Source of the DNA: Deinandra increscens subsp. villosa
Taxonomy: Eukaryota > Streptophyta > Magnoliopsida > Asterales > Asteraceae
Reading direction: 5' to 3'
DNA length: 64,000 nucleotides
NCBI GenBank assembly: GCA_039602395.1
Contig: JBCNJP010000025.1
Location: 53,914,555-53,978,554 of the forward strand
The notes beneath the pieces were generated by a model. The model did not search any database. It saw only the letters and a program-made list of their open reading frames with translations, and was not told where the DNA came from. Both the position numbers and the translations under genes were made by a program. Shown here piece by piece: positions 31,996 to 43,843 of the stretch; position 1 is the stretch's first letter, and the number at the start of each line of letters is the position of its first letter.

Positions 31996-33948
31996 ATGTC
32001 GGATTTCCAAGCTTTTGCCGCTATGCAAAGTGCGATGCAAACAATGCTAAACTTTAATAATGAAATTGGAACAAGCCAGAAAGTTCCCAAATTGTTGAAG
32101 TTGGAGGATTATCAAAATTGGAAACAATGATTTTCTGCATATATTAGCACGAATGATATCGATTTGTGGATTCCAAGTAAAAAGCTTTACACAGATCCAA
32201 CTGAACAAGGAGATTTCAAAGAAGTTCATACTTTTGAAAATGCTGAGAGGAAACTTTATGAACTTGAACAAAAAGTGTTTGGTTATCTTACAATGGCATT
32301 ACCCACCGAATTACTACATCAATTCAGTACTTGCAAGAAATTGAAAAAATTATGGGATGCGTTATCAGCAAGGTGTGAAGGCAACGATCAATACAAGAAA
32401 AGTCGGAAAAAGTGTTGAATAAGGAGTTTGACAACATTCTATATTATGAGAATGAAAACATTACAGCTCTAGTTTCAAGATTTTCACATCCGATTAGTGA
32501 AATGAAAGTTGTTGGGATTGAGAAAACCGATGAAGAATTGAAAGAGAAGATTATGGAGGCATTACCAGAAAATTGGGAAAACTATGTCTTGTTTCTCACT
32601 CATGACAAAGAATTTTCTACATTATCATTTCATGAGCTCACTCGTAAACTTCATGTTCGGGAATGGAAATGATAAATTCTAAGAAATCAACTGCTAAATT
32701 GCAAAATCCAAAGTTATATCATGATGAGAATGCTGCAAGCTACTTAGCAAATGATGAAAATTTGAAAAGATGTTTGACAAAACAGCATCACCTCCAGCAA
32801 GTGTTAAAGAAGCTGTTAAAGATGTGAAGGAAAATGTTAAAGAATGTGATTACTCGAGGTTTTCATCATCATCGAATTCAGAAGAAAAGAAGGTTATGAA
32901 GAAGAAAAAGAATAACAAGAAGGGTAAAAAGATTGAGAAGAATTATGAAGTTCCTTAAGTTCCAAAGTTTATGTCTCGTTCAACGTCGACAGAAAATGAA
33001 AAATCGGCTACTTCTAGTGAGAAGATTCGATCTCAACCTGATTTTGATGAGACGATTTTCTATGAACAAAAGAATGTGCAAGAAGTTAAAGCTGGATTTT
33101 CTCGTTTGGCGAAGAATGGATATAAATCATCAAGTACTGAGGAGAAACTTTCTGGAATGAATATTGGATTGGGATTTAAAGCACAGAATGATAAAGCTGA
33201 GGAGGTTCAAGGTCCAAACTCACAAAATTTGAAGAAAATGAAGACGAAGCAAGTTAAGAAAGAAGTATTCAAAGCTGAGAAGGTTTAAACCGAAAGGTTT
33301 TATAAACTCAAGGGTTCGGAACAAATATTTTCGGATAAAGAATTTCCACTTCATTGCGTTGATGCACAAAAGATTTCTGAAGTGTTTGTGAAAGCTACTG
33401 ATCAAAAGAACAAGAAGAAACAAGCTGCTAAATTTTCTTCTGATGGTTCTACTTCAAAAAGCCCAACTTCCAAATAGGTTCATGATCATCAACATTAGGT
33501 ATATGATACATTTAATGATCATTTTGAAGATAGAAATGTTTGTGAAGTTGTGCAGGTATATAAAAAATGTGACAAAGCTAGTCGTTTATGCTATATTTGT
33601 CGTCAAAAGGGACATATGGCAAAAGAGTGTCCACTTCCTGCTGCTTCTAACACAAAAATTCAAAAGGTTTCAGTTTTTTGTAAACCCGCCAAACAAAGGT
33701 TCCTTGATGAACATGGCAGAGTTTATGATGAATTTCAACTTACATTCTTTCAAAAACAAAAAAGTTTTGTTCCAACTCTTCCAAAAGTTCAAAATGTAGG
33801 TTGTTCGTCATAGTCACATGTGATAGATTCATCAAAAGTTGAATTACTAAAACAACAACAATAATGGTAACCTAAGGTGGTTTCTAAGCAATATCAGGAC
33901 ACTGGTCCACCAGAAGCATTTCGCTTCGGGTCATTTATGAACTATTAG
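31996..33948 (+). pseudogene. Copy C: internally deleted Gag with intact second knuckle
   Basis: The start is MSDFQAFAAMQSAMQTMLNF at 31996. The UBN2-like core runs to about 32720 with a CGA-to-TGA stop at 32128-32130 and a frameshift near 32410. At about 32741 the sequence jumps from the AENAAS region to the region equivalent to SFLANDAN of copy B, removing the first knuckle and most of the coiled coil. After that come KFMSRSTSTENEKSATSS, a conserved block ending in FYKLKGSEQIFSDKEFPLHC, and an intact CYICRQKGHMAKEC knuckle (33589-33630). The end is QDTGPPEAFRFGSFMNY, where the stop is at 33946-33948. Stops and shifts are frequent. The role is as for the other Gags. Confidence 0.75.
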
Positions 33949-35646
33949 ATTTTACCAGTGTGCAGGTACTTCTAGAAGACCTATCGACGATTAAAAAGTT
34001 GTTAATGGAGGAGTATTCTGTTTTAACTTAAATTTCATGCTATATTTTTCTACTCTGAAAGTTTTCTGAAACTTTAAGCTACAAGGTATCCGTGTTAGTT
34101 GATTAATTTTCTTTCTTTACATTTCATTTGTTTTGTTTGAAAGAGAAAATTGACAAAAGCCAAAAATAGTGTCTTGTTTTTTATAAAATGAAAATCCAAA
34201 AATAGAGTTTTCATTTTAAGGGGGAGAATGGCAATTAAGGGGGAGAATTGCAAGTAAGGGGGAGTAAATGCATGTTATGGTAATAAGGTGAATACATGCA
34301 AAATATATAAAATTTTGAGAAATTGATCATTAGGAAATGATGGTACATTGACTTACGTATCTGACTCATGGATAGAGTAGATAAAAATGCCATATGATCA
34401 TTGTTTGATGTGCTTGGTAGGCTCGGAAAATCAGAAAGTATTCAGATGAGATATACATTAAATACTAATGCTTGCTTGACCATGTGGATTACATCTTGAA
34501 GCGTATTTCATGACAAAAAGAAAAATAAGTGTGAAAAACAAAATGAGAAGTCACTGTGTATACATGTGTTCATTTTGCATAGATTTAAACTTGTTTGATT
34601 TTCTTTTTTCTCGAACGATCGGACTTTCTTTTGTATCGAAAGATCGACCTGGTTGTTGTTCGTTTGAGAGTCTGCTTCATTTACTTTGGTGTTTCGTATA
34701 ATTCATCGAATTTTCTATGCGTGTCCACAAGACCGACGTAATCGTTGTTGAATTATACAATTTCAAATTGTTTTATCTTTCTTATTTTGTTAAATCCGAG
34801 CCCTTATTTGCGTATCAAAAGATCGAACTTAAGGTAGATGATTTAACGTTCTTATTTCTTTTTGCATGGAACATAGTTGACAATATCATGAAAACGTTAT
34901 GCCTTGTGATAATCACAAGTGTAATTACACAAGAAAAAGAAAAAAATGTCTGAATATGTCTGATAGTGTGGGATACACTGGTCAAAGCAAATCTAATCAA
35001 TACCTTAACATATCCAGATGTTATAAGTATGATTCTGTCCTGAGTTTAAGATGGACAAATTGTACCGGCAATCAGCATGTCTTATGTGTTTCAGTTAGTT
35101 CAAATTGAAGTGTAGTTCAGTGCGTTATGACCAATATGATCCCGTATATTTATCTTTCTCATACTAAAAATAGAGTTTGATTCTGTATTGTAATTTCATT
35201 TCAGTTCCAGAAAAGTACAAAAATATTTTCGGTGTGTTTTAGCATAAGTTTGAAAAATTAAAAAGATTTTAGGTTTGTTTTGATATAAACTTTCTAAAAG
35301 CCAAAAAGATTTTGTTTCTGCTTTATTTTCGATCTGATTAACACGAGATACAAATCAAGTTTTCAAAATCATATCCAGTCTCAAAGAGACATTTTGCGCC
35401 AAGATTATTTATGATTGAACAAGATTGCCAAGTGAAAGAAATGTCACAAATTTAAGTCTTCTGAAGCTGCTGATAAAGAGAGAAACACACTATGCATTGT
35501 CAAGTATTCAAGATCAAACTACTATCAAGTTGAGGAAGAGTTTGTTTGAAGATATTTTGAATGAATTCTACACTTGAGGGGGAGTTTGATTGAAGATACA
35601 GTTTTGTTATGTTGTTAAAGATACTGACACACGACGAGGGGGAGTT
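33949..35646 (+). other. Copy C 3' noncoding region with structured domain
   Basis: AAGGGGGAG occurs three times (34218-34264). The anchor GATGTGCTTGGTAGGCTCGG is at 34408-34427. Three stem-loop units follow: CTCGAACG/CGTTTGAG (34610-34617, 34661-34668), GTATAATTC/GAATTATAC (34696-34704, 34750-34758) and GTTAAATC/GATTTAAC (34789-34796, 34840-34847). The remaining 800 bases are AT-rich and end in three GAGGGGGAG-like tracts, the last being the PPT. Confidence 0.75.
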
Positions 35647-35997
35647 TGTTGATACATAATATGTGTGTCGTGTGAAGTATCAAGACAAGATGATATGAAG
35701 ATCAAGACAAAGTGTGTCTGCCAAACGAACTGCATCCGAACTGCCAGTTCGGATCAGGGCGAACTGGCAGTTCGCCAGGGTGGCAGATTGACTATATATA
35801 GTTGGTTTGTCTTTGTTTCTAGAAGGAGTGGGTGAGGATCTGAGCTTAAGTGTTTGTTTTCAATAGTGTTTCTCTATGTTGAATCTTAGTGTTTCAGTGA
35901 GTGTAATTGTTCGTCTAGATCAATAAAACAATCATTTTAATTACGTTTCTATTCCAAAATAGCTAGATCGAGACGATCCGATGATCACGAACTTTCA
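35647..35997 (+). repeat. Copy C 3' LTR
   Basis: This is a 351-bp LTR that parallels the 5' LTR, without the nested insertion. It confirms the insertion boundaries at 30672/31115. Confidence 0.88.
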
Positions 35998-36719
35998 AGT
36001 TAAAATTCTATCTTTTTGTTCCCAGATCACTTTGAAGTTTAAGAAGGAATCAAGAGAACTTGATTCCCTCTAGAACCTATGAGTACCATAATCCAGTTTC
36101 TCTAAGGTGACACAAAACAAATTTCAAACTCAAACAACCAATCTGAAACAGATAACGCATTCAAAGCATCAAACAAGTTTACTTAGTTCTGAAAATGGGT
36201 CAAAATGCATAAATCGAACTATTTGAGTCAAGCATGACAATTGTGAGCATAAATCAATTTTAACATCTTATGAGACTCATAAGACAGTCCTAAATACTAA
36301 TTGTAACACAAAACATTCAAACTAATCAAAATTTAACTCAAAAGTGGTACAAAATTTAACTCAAAAGTGGTACAAAATTATGCAAACTGTTATAGAATAG
36401 CTCAAACCTCAATGTTAAGCTAAGATTGGAACAAATTTTTGACAAAAAAGTATGCATACTTAGCCTAAAAAGTGATTATGAGAGCAAAGATAATCTATCA
36501 AAACTTTAAACACATTGTGTTCTATATCGACAGTAGCACTATCTTAACATTATCAACATATACCTAGACTAGCATACATACTGATAATCATATCAACTTG
36601 GTCAAACTTGTCGTTGTTTGTACATGACAGTATGTCCGGTCAAACACATAGTGCACTTACACATTTAAGTGTCATAGGTGAAGTCTAGGCGATTCACCAA
36701 TACTATGAAGCATTTGGTT
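35998..36719. other. AT-rich DNA without supported gene
   Basis: A short direct repeat (AAATTTAACTCAAAAGTGGTAC, in two adjacent copies near 36327-36375) is visible. No protein or RNA gene is supported. Confidence 0.5.
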
Positions 36720-37494
36720 TATTTTAGCACGCACCCAATGTGAGTTTACAGCCCCCACTTTTGGTGTTTGATTTGGGGGAGAAGACATGCGGTAAAACAA
36801 TTCTTTTTTGAAAGCTTAGTAGACTATAATATTGTTCTTGTGAAAAATAGTGATTAGCATTTTGCCACATGAAAGTCCTTTTACAACGTACCACTAGTAT
36901 TGAGAATAGCGGGGAAATATAAAGTAATACTACTGGGCCTGACAAGCCCCACCCGAGCAAGTTGCTCTAGCCTAACAGAGAGTTGAACGGTGTTTTATTT
37001 TCCGAACATTACTCATGCACGACATTGCATGGTGGGAAAGACAGTTCTACAAGTCAGCTCGGTTACATGTCACTATGTGTTACAAATCAATATAGACAAG
37101 CTATTTATCGGTATATTAATCTAAATTTTTAGGACCTTGGGGTTCGTGCATACGGTTCATCCCAGGGAGCCTAACTGCATTCCTTTTGAAAAACTATTAC
37201 ATATCATACTTTTTTGTACAAACCTGTGAACTCACTAACCTTGTGTTGACACTTAGCATGTTTCTTCTTAGGTCCTTTGACGGCACTGGACTAGGACGCA
37301 CTATAGGTGACTCATGATTTTTTGTTTAATCATACATTTTCATTTGAACGTTGTTTGTTTTGGGCGCTTGCATGGGCGAGATACTAAAACTTGTTTTAAA
37401 AATCTTATTGCTTTCGTTGGTTATGTTTTTACGCTTACGCGAACATTGAAAATTAAACTATGTGTTTTTAAACTATTTAAACTCGTATAGAGTC
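36720..37494 (+). repeat. Gypsy LTR fragment related to 13236-15755
   Basis: Read forward, it shares in order the segments GCTCTAGCC, CTGTGAACTCAC, AGCATGTTTC, TCTTAGGTCC, TTTACGCTTACGCG and AAACTATTT with the reverse complement of the gypsy LTR at 13236-15755. Both ends are missing. No coding sequence is present. Confidence 0.55.
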
Positions 37495-39018
37495 TGATGC
37501 ACACGATATATATACAGATTGCCTGCAAGAATGACCTTTAAATTTATAACCTAACTCATCTTTACTACGCTTGCATATATAGGAAAGCAGACCTGTCGTA
37601 TGGCAGTATTAAAGAATGACTCAGGGTCGACCTAAGGAAGCAACAGTGTAATCAAAACTAACCTAGTAAACATCATTAAGACTCTATCACAATTCTTAAT
37701 GACTAGAAGTAAATATAAACTTATAGCAGAAATGGTAATAGAAATCAGATATGAGAAAATAAATATCATCTAAGACTGATCACTATCCAGCATTACCTAA
37801 ACCTGACATTGACTTATCACAACTTAACTATCTAAAGGATACAAAATCGCTAGAGACTGAATCTGCAATTAAAACACAACCACGACAAAGTATCTACAAA
37901 TTAATGACTTAGCTATAAGACATCAAACACATGACCAAAGACCTAGGATCATAGACAAATCCTATTATGACTAATCATGATATACTAACAAGTTATGACC
38001 AAACCACATACCATCACGTATGTAATATACCTAGACAATTCACCAATCCTTTTAATCCAAGACATGGAAGCTAAGGTTCATGACTAACTATAATTAAAGA
38101 CATAATTCAACCGAGATGGACTATTTGAATCTGCATTATCAACAATTCCTATCTAGGCTCGCTAGAGTTCCTAAATACATATTGAAATCGCTAGATAACA
38201 ACTAAGAAATAGCATCAATTTGACAAGCAGAATACGTCTACACTAGCAATCAAACAAAGTAGCATTAGGAATGGATCAAACACAATAAACAGTAACACAC
38301 TTCTGATATGCAATAGGAATCATAATCATTATACTAAAATCATTATGTCATGCGATAAACCAAAGTCAAATCATAGGTAATAACTGAAATTGATCACATT
38401 GTCTTAGACAATATCAAGAGGATTAGCCTCTCATCGTTACTAAACTAACTATTACAGCAGAAATAAACTAAAATGACATTGTAAATGCAAACCCAGGATG
38501 AACAATGGTGGAATCTTCTGATCCGAACACCGCCTTGAATATATTAGCACTTTGTAACACCTTCTCTGGCTTCAATACTTGGCTTGGAAACCGAAATCAC
38601 GTCTGGAAAATGGGTATGGAATCGTAAGAATGACATTAGGGCTTCAAATAAATGAGAATGGATTTATTTATAGTCTTCAATTGGGTTCAAAAAATGAGTC
38701 GTAACGAGTTGTTACGTGCGTAACGGGTCGTTAGCGCCGCCATAAATCTATGAATTAGGGTTTCTGGTAAACATGTTGTAACAGCTCGTTCTCTGGTAAC
38801 GAGTCATGACGTGCAGAATAAATAAAACTTTTGGGTCTTTTACATTTTCACCCCAGAATCCTCTAAAATCCGTAATTATCACTTTGGCCCCTTCTATTTA
38901 CCTGTTTAAGACATTTCATAGCAAACAAGGGTAAAACAGACCAAACTAATGCATAAACTATCAACAAATGAGGGTGTTTAACTAATAAATAAATGTGTAA
39001 TTTGGAACACATCAAACA
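37495..39018 (-). repeat. Probable Athila-like 3' LTR
   Basis: It ends CACATCAAACA at 39018, followed by TCCCCCCATTTAGAC, whose complement is a clear polypurine tract ending GGGGGGA. The proposed start is TGATGCACACG at 37495, where gypsy-like sequence stops. At about 1.5 kb it is a plausible Athila LTR size. It contains CGTAACGAG/CTCGTTAC-type words in both orientations (38699-38810). There is no gene. Confidence 0.5.
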
Positions 39019-39259
39019 TCCCCCCATTTAGACTTTGCTCGTCCCTGAGCAAACCTCTAACTACAGCATTACCTTTCCTAACAAAGCTTTGAACGAAGTG
39101 TTGGTTGATGGTTACAACTCTAAACGAATAAAGAAAACCAAAGGCATAGCTAGTCACATGTGTTTGGTTTCTCATAGGATAGACCAAACAAAATAGTTTT
39201 AGAGTTGAAAAACATACACAACAAACACTGGACCTCTTTCCTCAGAACTATTCCTTAGC
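39019..39259 (-). other. PPT and short interior of Athila-like element
   Basis: The PPT is at 39019-39030 on the minus strand. About 230 bp of interior follows without coding sequence before copy I begins. Confidence 0.45.
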
Positions 39260-39594
39260 TGTAACACCCACACCAATAAATACCCATATATTTTTCACAA
39301 TAAAATTTTTCGCATCATTTTGTTGATAATTATACCTTCTCTCATTTCAAGAATAGAAGAACCATAACCGATAACAAACATGAATAATATTATAAATGCA
39401 TATACACAAACACATTCACTCATCTAGTAATTTCAACCACTCCCAAATTCCAATTCTCAACATTATCCATCTTTCACCTCTCAAGTTGTGTGTGTAACCC
39501 TTCATTCGGTGAAATAAAATTAGTTTTTTATTTACTGTTTTATGTCATCTTCTAAGTTTGAAACACTGAACAAGATCCGTTCAGGGCAACTATA
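39260..39594 (+). repeat. Copy I probable 5' LTR
   Basis: It starts TGTAACACCCACACC and ends GGCAACTATA, next to a perfect PBS AGTGGTATCAGAGC (39595-39608). At 335 bp it fits the clade, but the terminal CA is not preserved, so the boundaries are tentative. GAAATAAAATTAG near 39515 is a possible polyadenylation region. Confidence 0.45.
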
Positions 39595-40162
39595 AGTGGT
39601 ATCAGAGCTTAGGTTGTTCAGTTCAATGAAAAAACTTAAGTTTTGAAGCTTTTTCAGAAAACTGTTTTGCAAAAGTCACATTTTTCAAATTATGATCCGA
39701 CCAGAATGTTCTAAATCAGTTTTAAATCACTTTTAAAAAAGGTTTTTCATGAAATTCATAATAATCAGAAATTTATAGCCAAAAACATGTCACCGAGTGA
39801 AGAGTCTGTGTCATTCGTTGGTCATTCGGTGATCATTTTTATGATCATTCGGCAGTGTGTCATTTTCATTTTCTGGTCATTCGGCAGTCAATCTTCATAT
39901 TCTGGAATTTTCATCTGCCGAATCAGCTCATTCGGCGAATCTGTTTCATTCGTTCGTTCTGTTTATTCGGTCATTAGTTTTCATTTCCTGAGTCTTTATT
40001 CGGCGAATCACCCTCATTCGCCAGGCATATTTCATTCGACAGTTTTATCTTACATTCGGCTGTATTGTTTTATTCACTAGTTGTTTAATTGTTCATTCAG
40101 CAGAATTGTTTCATTCGGCAGATATAACCTCAGTCGATGAAACAATTTCTCAAACACTCAAG
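39595..40162 (+). other. Copy I PBS and leader with ATTCGG array
   Basis: The PBS is at 39595. From 39790 to 40130 the motif CATTCGG or ATTCGGC is repeated about fifteen times, in place of GTTCGG in the related copies. No gene is seen. Confidence 0.65.
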
Positions 40163-42203
40163 ATGAACGATTTTCAAGCTTTTGCAACAATTCAATCGAC
40201 AATGCAAGGAATGCTGAATTATGATAATGAAATTGTACAAGTCAGAAAGTACCTAAGCTCATGAAATTGGAAGATTATCATAACTGGAAAAAGAATTTTG
40301 AAGCCTATTTTGGTACTAATGATGTTGATTTGTGGTATCGTATAGATGATCGTTATACCTATCCTCAAAAGAATGGTGAACCAAAGATGCGCATAGATCT
40401 CAGTTCAGATGAAATGAAAGCTTATCAACGTGATAAGAAAGCTTATGGTATTCTCACTATGGCATTACCGAAGGAGTTTTTGCATCAATTGAAGACATGC
40501 ACAAAGTCAAAGCAATTACAGGATGCATTGAAATTAAGATGTTAAAGAAACGATCAATACAAGAAAAGCAAGAAGAAAGTACTGAACAAAGAATTAGACA
40601 ATTTTAAGCATTATCCGGATGAAGATGTCACTGCTATTGTTTCAAGATTTTCTCACTTGATTAGTGAAAAGGAAATATTGATATCAAGAAAAAGAAAGAA
40701 GTGCTAAAAGAAAAGATTTTAAAAGATTTTTCTAGTAAGTGGGAGAATTACATTTTGGTGCTGACTCATGACAAGGAAGTTTCTGCATCAACATTTCATG
40801 AATTAACGAGAAAATTACAAGCCTAGGAATTAGAGATGTTAACTACCAACAAATCATCAGCTACTGTGCGGAATCCAGAAATCTGTTATGGTTATAATGC
40901 TCCTAGTGCAAATGCTAAAGCTAAAGCAAATCAGAGTTCTTCGCCTACAACAGCTTTCATGGCTGAAAGTTGGTTTGGAAATAAAACTTTTGTTTCATCT
41001 AAGGGGTGTAGTGTAAATATTGCAGTTCAAGGAAATCATAATGCATTTACTGTTAAATCATCGGAAGAATATTTGGGGTTAATTACATCTTTATTTTCAT
41101 CTTATTTTGGAGTTGTATCTGGAAGTGTGCCAACAACAGATCTAATCGATGAAGAATTACGACCAGATTGATCTTGATAATCTGGAACAAATGGATCTGA
41201 ATTGGCAATTCGCAATGTTGGTGCAAAGAGAAAAGAAGTTTCTTAGCAAAACGGGAAGAAAATATCTAAATTTTGGTGGCAAGATTGGATTAGACAAATC
41301 CAAGGTCAAATGCTACAATTGTTCCAAGTTTGGAGGCTTTACTCGTGAATGCAAACATTCCAAAAGTGAAAATGTCAAGGATTCTAAAGATTCGAGTATC
41401 AAATATAAAACTGCGTTGGTTAGTCAAGTTGATGAAGGATATGATTTGGGTAAAACTTTTGGTTCTCAAACAGCATTTATGGCTACCATTACATCAAATG
41501 TTGATCAATCATCTGATAGTGAATCTGATGTTAGTGGTGGTTATCAGTCAATGTGTGGTTTATGTTCCAAGAAGATAAGCGTTTTGAAGAACTGCTCAAG
41601 AAGTATGAGTTGTTGATGAAAGAAAAGGATGTTTTGTTCTTGGAAGTTTGATAGTTAAACGAAGAAAAGGATGTTCTTGTGAAGAATTTAAGAATTCTGA
41701 AAGTTTTGAAGTTGAATTTAATCATCTAAAGGAAATTTTCAATAACGCTTCTGAAGAAGATCTTCAGACTCAGCAAAGAATTTCCAAATTAACTGAAGAA
41801 AATAGTTTTTTGTCCAAAGATGTTAATAAATGAAAGAAGGAAGTGGATGATATGGCAGTTGCGTTTGATGAATTATATGAAAAATCAAAGATTAAGCTTG
41901 AAGGTCTTTAAAACACGATCACTGAGCTTAATGCTAAAGAATTAAGTCATCAAGAGGATAACACGAAAACAAAATTGCTTCATCAAAACAAGCTTCTCAA
42001 AGCCAATGTTGAAATTCACAAAAATAATGAAGAAAAGATTCGAAAAGAATTATTTGATGAGTTAGAAAATATGAGGATGCAGAAAGTAGAAACAAATAGA
42101 GCAGCAAGAAAATCAATTGTTACTGAAAAAGAGCTTATTGACGCTCTTCAAAAGATTTCTGAATTAAAACTTGAAGTGATTGATGTCAACCGCAAGTTGA
42201 ACA
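40163..42203 (+). pseudogene. Copy I: decayed Gag, truncated by LTR and gap
   Basis: The start is MNDFQAFATIQSTMQGML at 40163. A one-base loss near 40232 shifts the frame. The UBN2-like core continues (LEDYHNWKKNFEAYFGTND, LTMALPKEFLHQL) with stops near 40542 and 40826. A knuckle CYNCSKFGGFTREC lies at 41311-41352, with the His replaced by Gly, which should abolish zinc binding. Coiled-coil segments extend to 42200. There a minus-strand LTR interrupts it, so the C-terminal half is not visible. Confidence 0.7.
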
Positions 42204-42305
42204 TGAAATTGCTTGAGCGTGTGGATCGTCTACTTAATCGTTATGAAATCAATGTAATACGAGTTGGAACACAAAGAGTAAATATAAATAACTTGTATTA
42301 ACCAC
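42204..42305 (-). repeat. Start of a G-type LTR, cut by assembly gap
   Basis: TGAAATTGCTTGAGCGTGTG and the following 80 bases are the reverse complement of the 3' end of the copy G LTR (55440-55539). They enter the N run. Left flank GAACA is the candidate target duplication. Confidence 0.8.
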
Positions 42306-42805
42306 NNNNNNNNNNNNNNNNNNNNNNNNNNNNNNNNNNNNNNNNNNNNNNNNNNNNNNNNNNNNNNNNNNNNNNNNNNNNNNNNNNNNNNNNNNNNNNN
42401 NNNNNNNNNNNNNNNNNNNNNNNNNNNNNNNNNNNNNNNNNNNNNNNNNNNNNNNNNNNNNNNNNNNNNNNNNNNNNNNNNNNNNNNNNNNNNNNNNNNN
42501 NNNNNNNNNNNNNNNNNNNNNNNNNNNNNNNNNNNNNNNNNNNNNNNNNNNNNNNNNNNNNNNNNNNNNNNNNNNNNNNNNNNNNNNNNNNNNNNNNNNN
42601 NNNNNNNNNNNNNNNNNNNNNNNNNNNNNNNNNNNNNNNNNNNNNNNNNNNNNNNNNNNNNNNNNNNNNNNNNNNNNNNNNNNNNNNNNNNNNNNNNNNN
42701 NNNNNNNNNNNNNNNNNNNNNNNNNNNNNNNNNNNNNNNNNNNNNNNNNNNNNNNNNNNNNNNNNNNNNNNNNNNNNNNNNNNNNNNNNNNNNNNNNNNN
42801 NNNNN
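42306..42805. other. Assembly gap (500 N)
   Basis: There are exactly 500 N, which suggests a fixed or estimated scaffold gap. Repeats on either side probably caused it. Confidence 0.99.
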
Positions 42806-43482
42806 GGGGTTCATATAGTGGACGCTAAAGTCAATGGGAATGAGACTAGTGTGAGTGAAGAAATGATCAGGAAGCATCTGCAATTCAACGATGAAGGAGG
42901 TGATCTGGAGTACAACTTTGATGTGTACATCAAGACCTATGAAGCAGTTGGTTATGGAGGTGACTTAACATGCAGGACCATCAAAAAGGGACAACTACCC
43001 TATGTTTAGCGGTACCTTGGTCACACCATTCTCCACTGCCTATCACACAAGAAAACTGTGTGGGATGAACTTGCTGCACCCCAATCATCCGCTTTTCATG
43101 GATTGGTAAATGGGCTAAAGTTTAACTTCTCAAAAATGATATTTGATGGAATGCTAGAAATCTAAGACCTAAAATGATCTTTTACATGTACCCCAGATTC
43201 ATCCAATACATTCTCAATTGTGAATATCCAAATCTGCAAATCTCTAATCAACATCTTGAACTTAAATCTTTTACAAGTAAAAAATTTTCTAACATGCAAG
43301 TGAACAAAAATGTTTTTCTTGGTAGAGACACATCTCACCCTATGCCTAAGGATAGAACTACTCCTGGTTATACCAACAAGTTTTGAGCCCACACCAAAGC
43401 AACCATCCTCTTCCACTGATATACAAATTCTCACCAAAAGGAAGAGGATGTCCACATCAAAAACCACAGCCACTCCATAAAT
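42806..43482 (+). pseudogene. MYPRFIQ repeat gene, 5' part, split by copy F
   Basis: The frame from 42806 reads GVHIVDAKVNGNETSVSEEM to GGDLTCRTIKKGQLPYV, then a stop at 43007-43009. It continues RYLGHTILHCLSHKKTVWDE, NGLKFNFSKMIFDGM, then in another frame MIFYMYPRFIQYILNCEYPN (43174 onward). The ILHCLS, KFNFSK(M)IFDGM and MYPRF(I)Q motifs recur in proteins found beside retrotransposon polyproteins in Asteraceae, as I recall. The function is unknown. The stop and frameshift show decay. The continuation lies at 54834-55211, on the far side of copy F. Confidence 0.6.
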
Positions 43483-43832
43483 TGAGAATGCGTGAGCATC
43501 GGATCGTCTACTCGATCTAGCTAATCGGACATCGAAACGTAATTAACTGATTGTTTTATTGATCAAAACGAACAATTACAATCAGTGAAACACTTAGAAA
43601 TAACACAGAGAAAACACTCTCCGAAACACACACTTAGCAGAAATCTCACACGCTTAGAACTAACTATTACAAAGACCAAACAACTATTTATACCCAGCTG
43701 GCCGATCCATGTCCGAACCCCAGGTTCGGCCAGTCCGAACTCCATGTTCGGACCAAGTTCGGCCAAGTACGATTTGGCTTGAACTTGTACATTGTTTGAT
43801 ACTTCACACGACGCACATATCATGTATCAACA
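43483..43832 (-). repeat. Copy F 3' LTR
   Basis: On the minus strand it runs TGTTGATACATGATATGTGC to GCATTCTCA. U3 holds inverted TTCGG motifs (CCGAACCCCAGGTTCGG), and a TTTATACCC stretch lies near 43690. The PPT is adjacent at 43833. Confidence 0.9.
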
Positions 43833-43843
43833 AACTCCCCCTC

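Larger units (their letters stand above)
30450..35997 (+). mobile_element. Copy C: gag-only LTR retrotransposon with both LTRs
   Basis: The 5' LTR is 30450-31253, including a nested solo LTR, and the 3' LTR is 35647-35997. Ends are TGTTGATACATAAT and AACTTTCA. The PBS AGTGGTATCAGAGC lies at 31254-31267 and the PPT GAGGGGGAGTT abuts the 3' LTR (35636-35646). The flanks AATTA and AGTTA differ at one base and are probably the target duplication. The interior has only a broken, internally deleted gag and a long noncoding tail. Without the insertion the 5' LTR is about 357 bp, against 351 bp for the 3' LTR. Confidence 0.88.

Noticed and set aside
36677..36697. Small hairpin GGTGAA/TTCACC
   Set aside because: A 6-bp stem alone is expected by chance in this much AT-rich DNA, and I could not align it with the domains above.
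42230..42883. Long minus-strand frame across the N run
   Set aside because: It is open only because N codons contain no stops.
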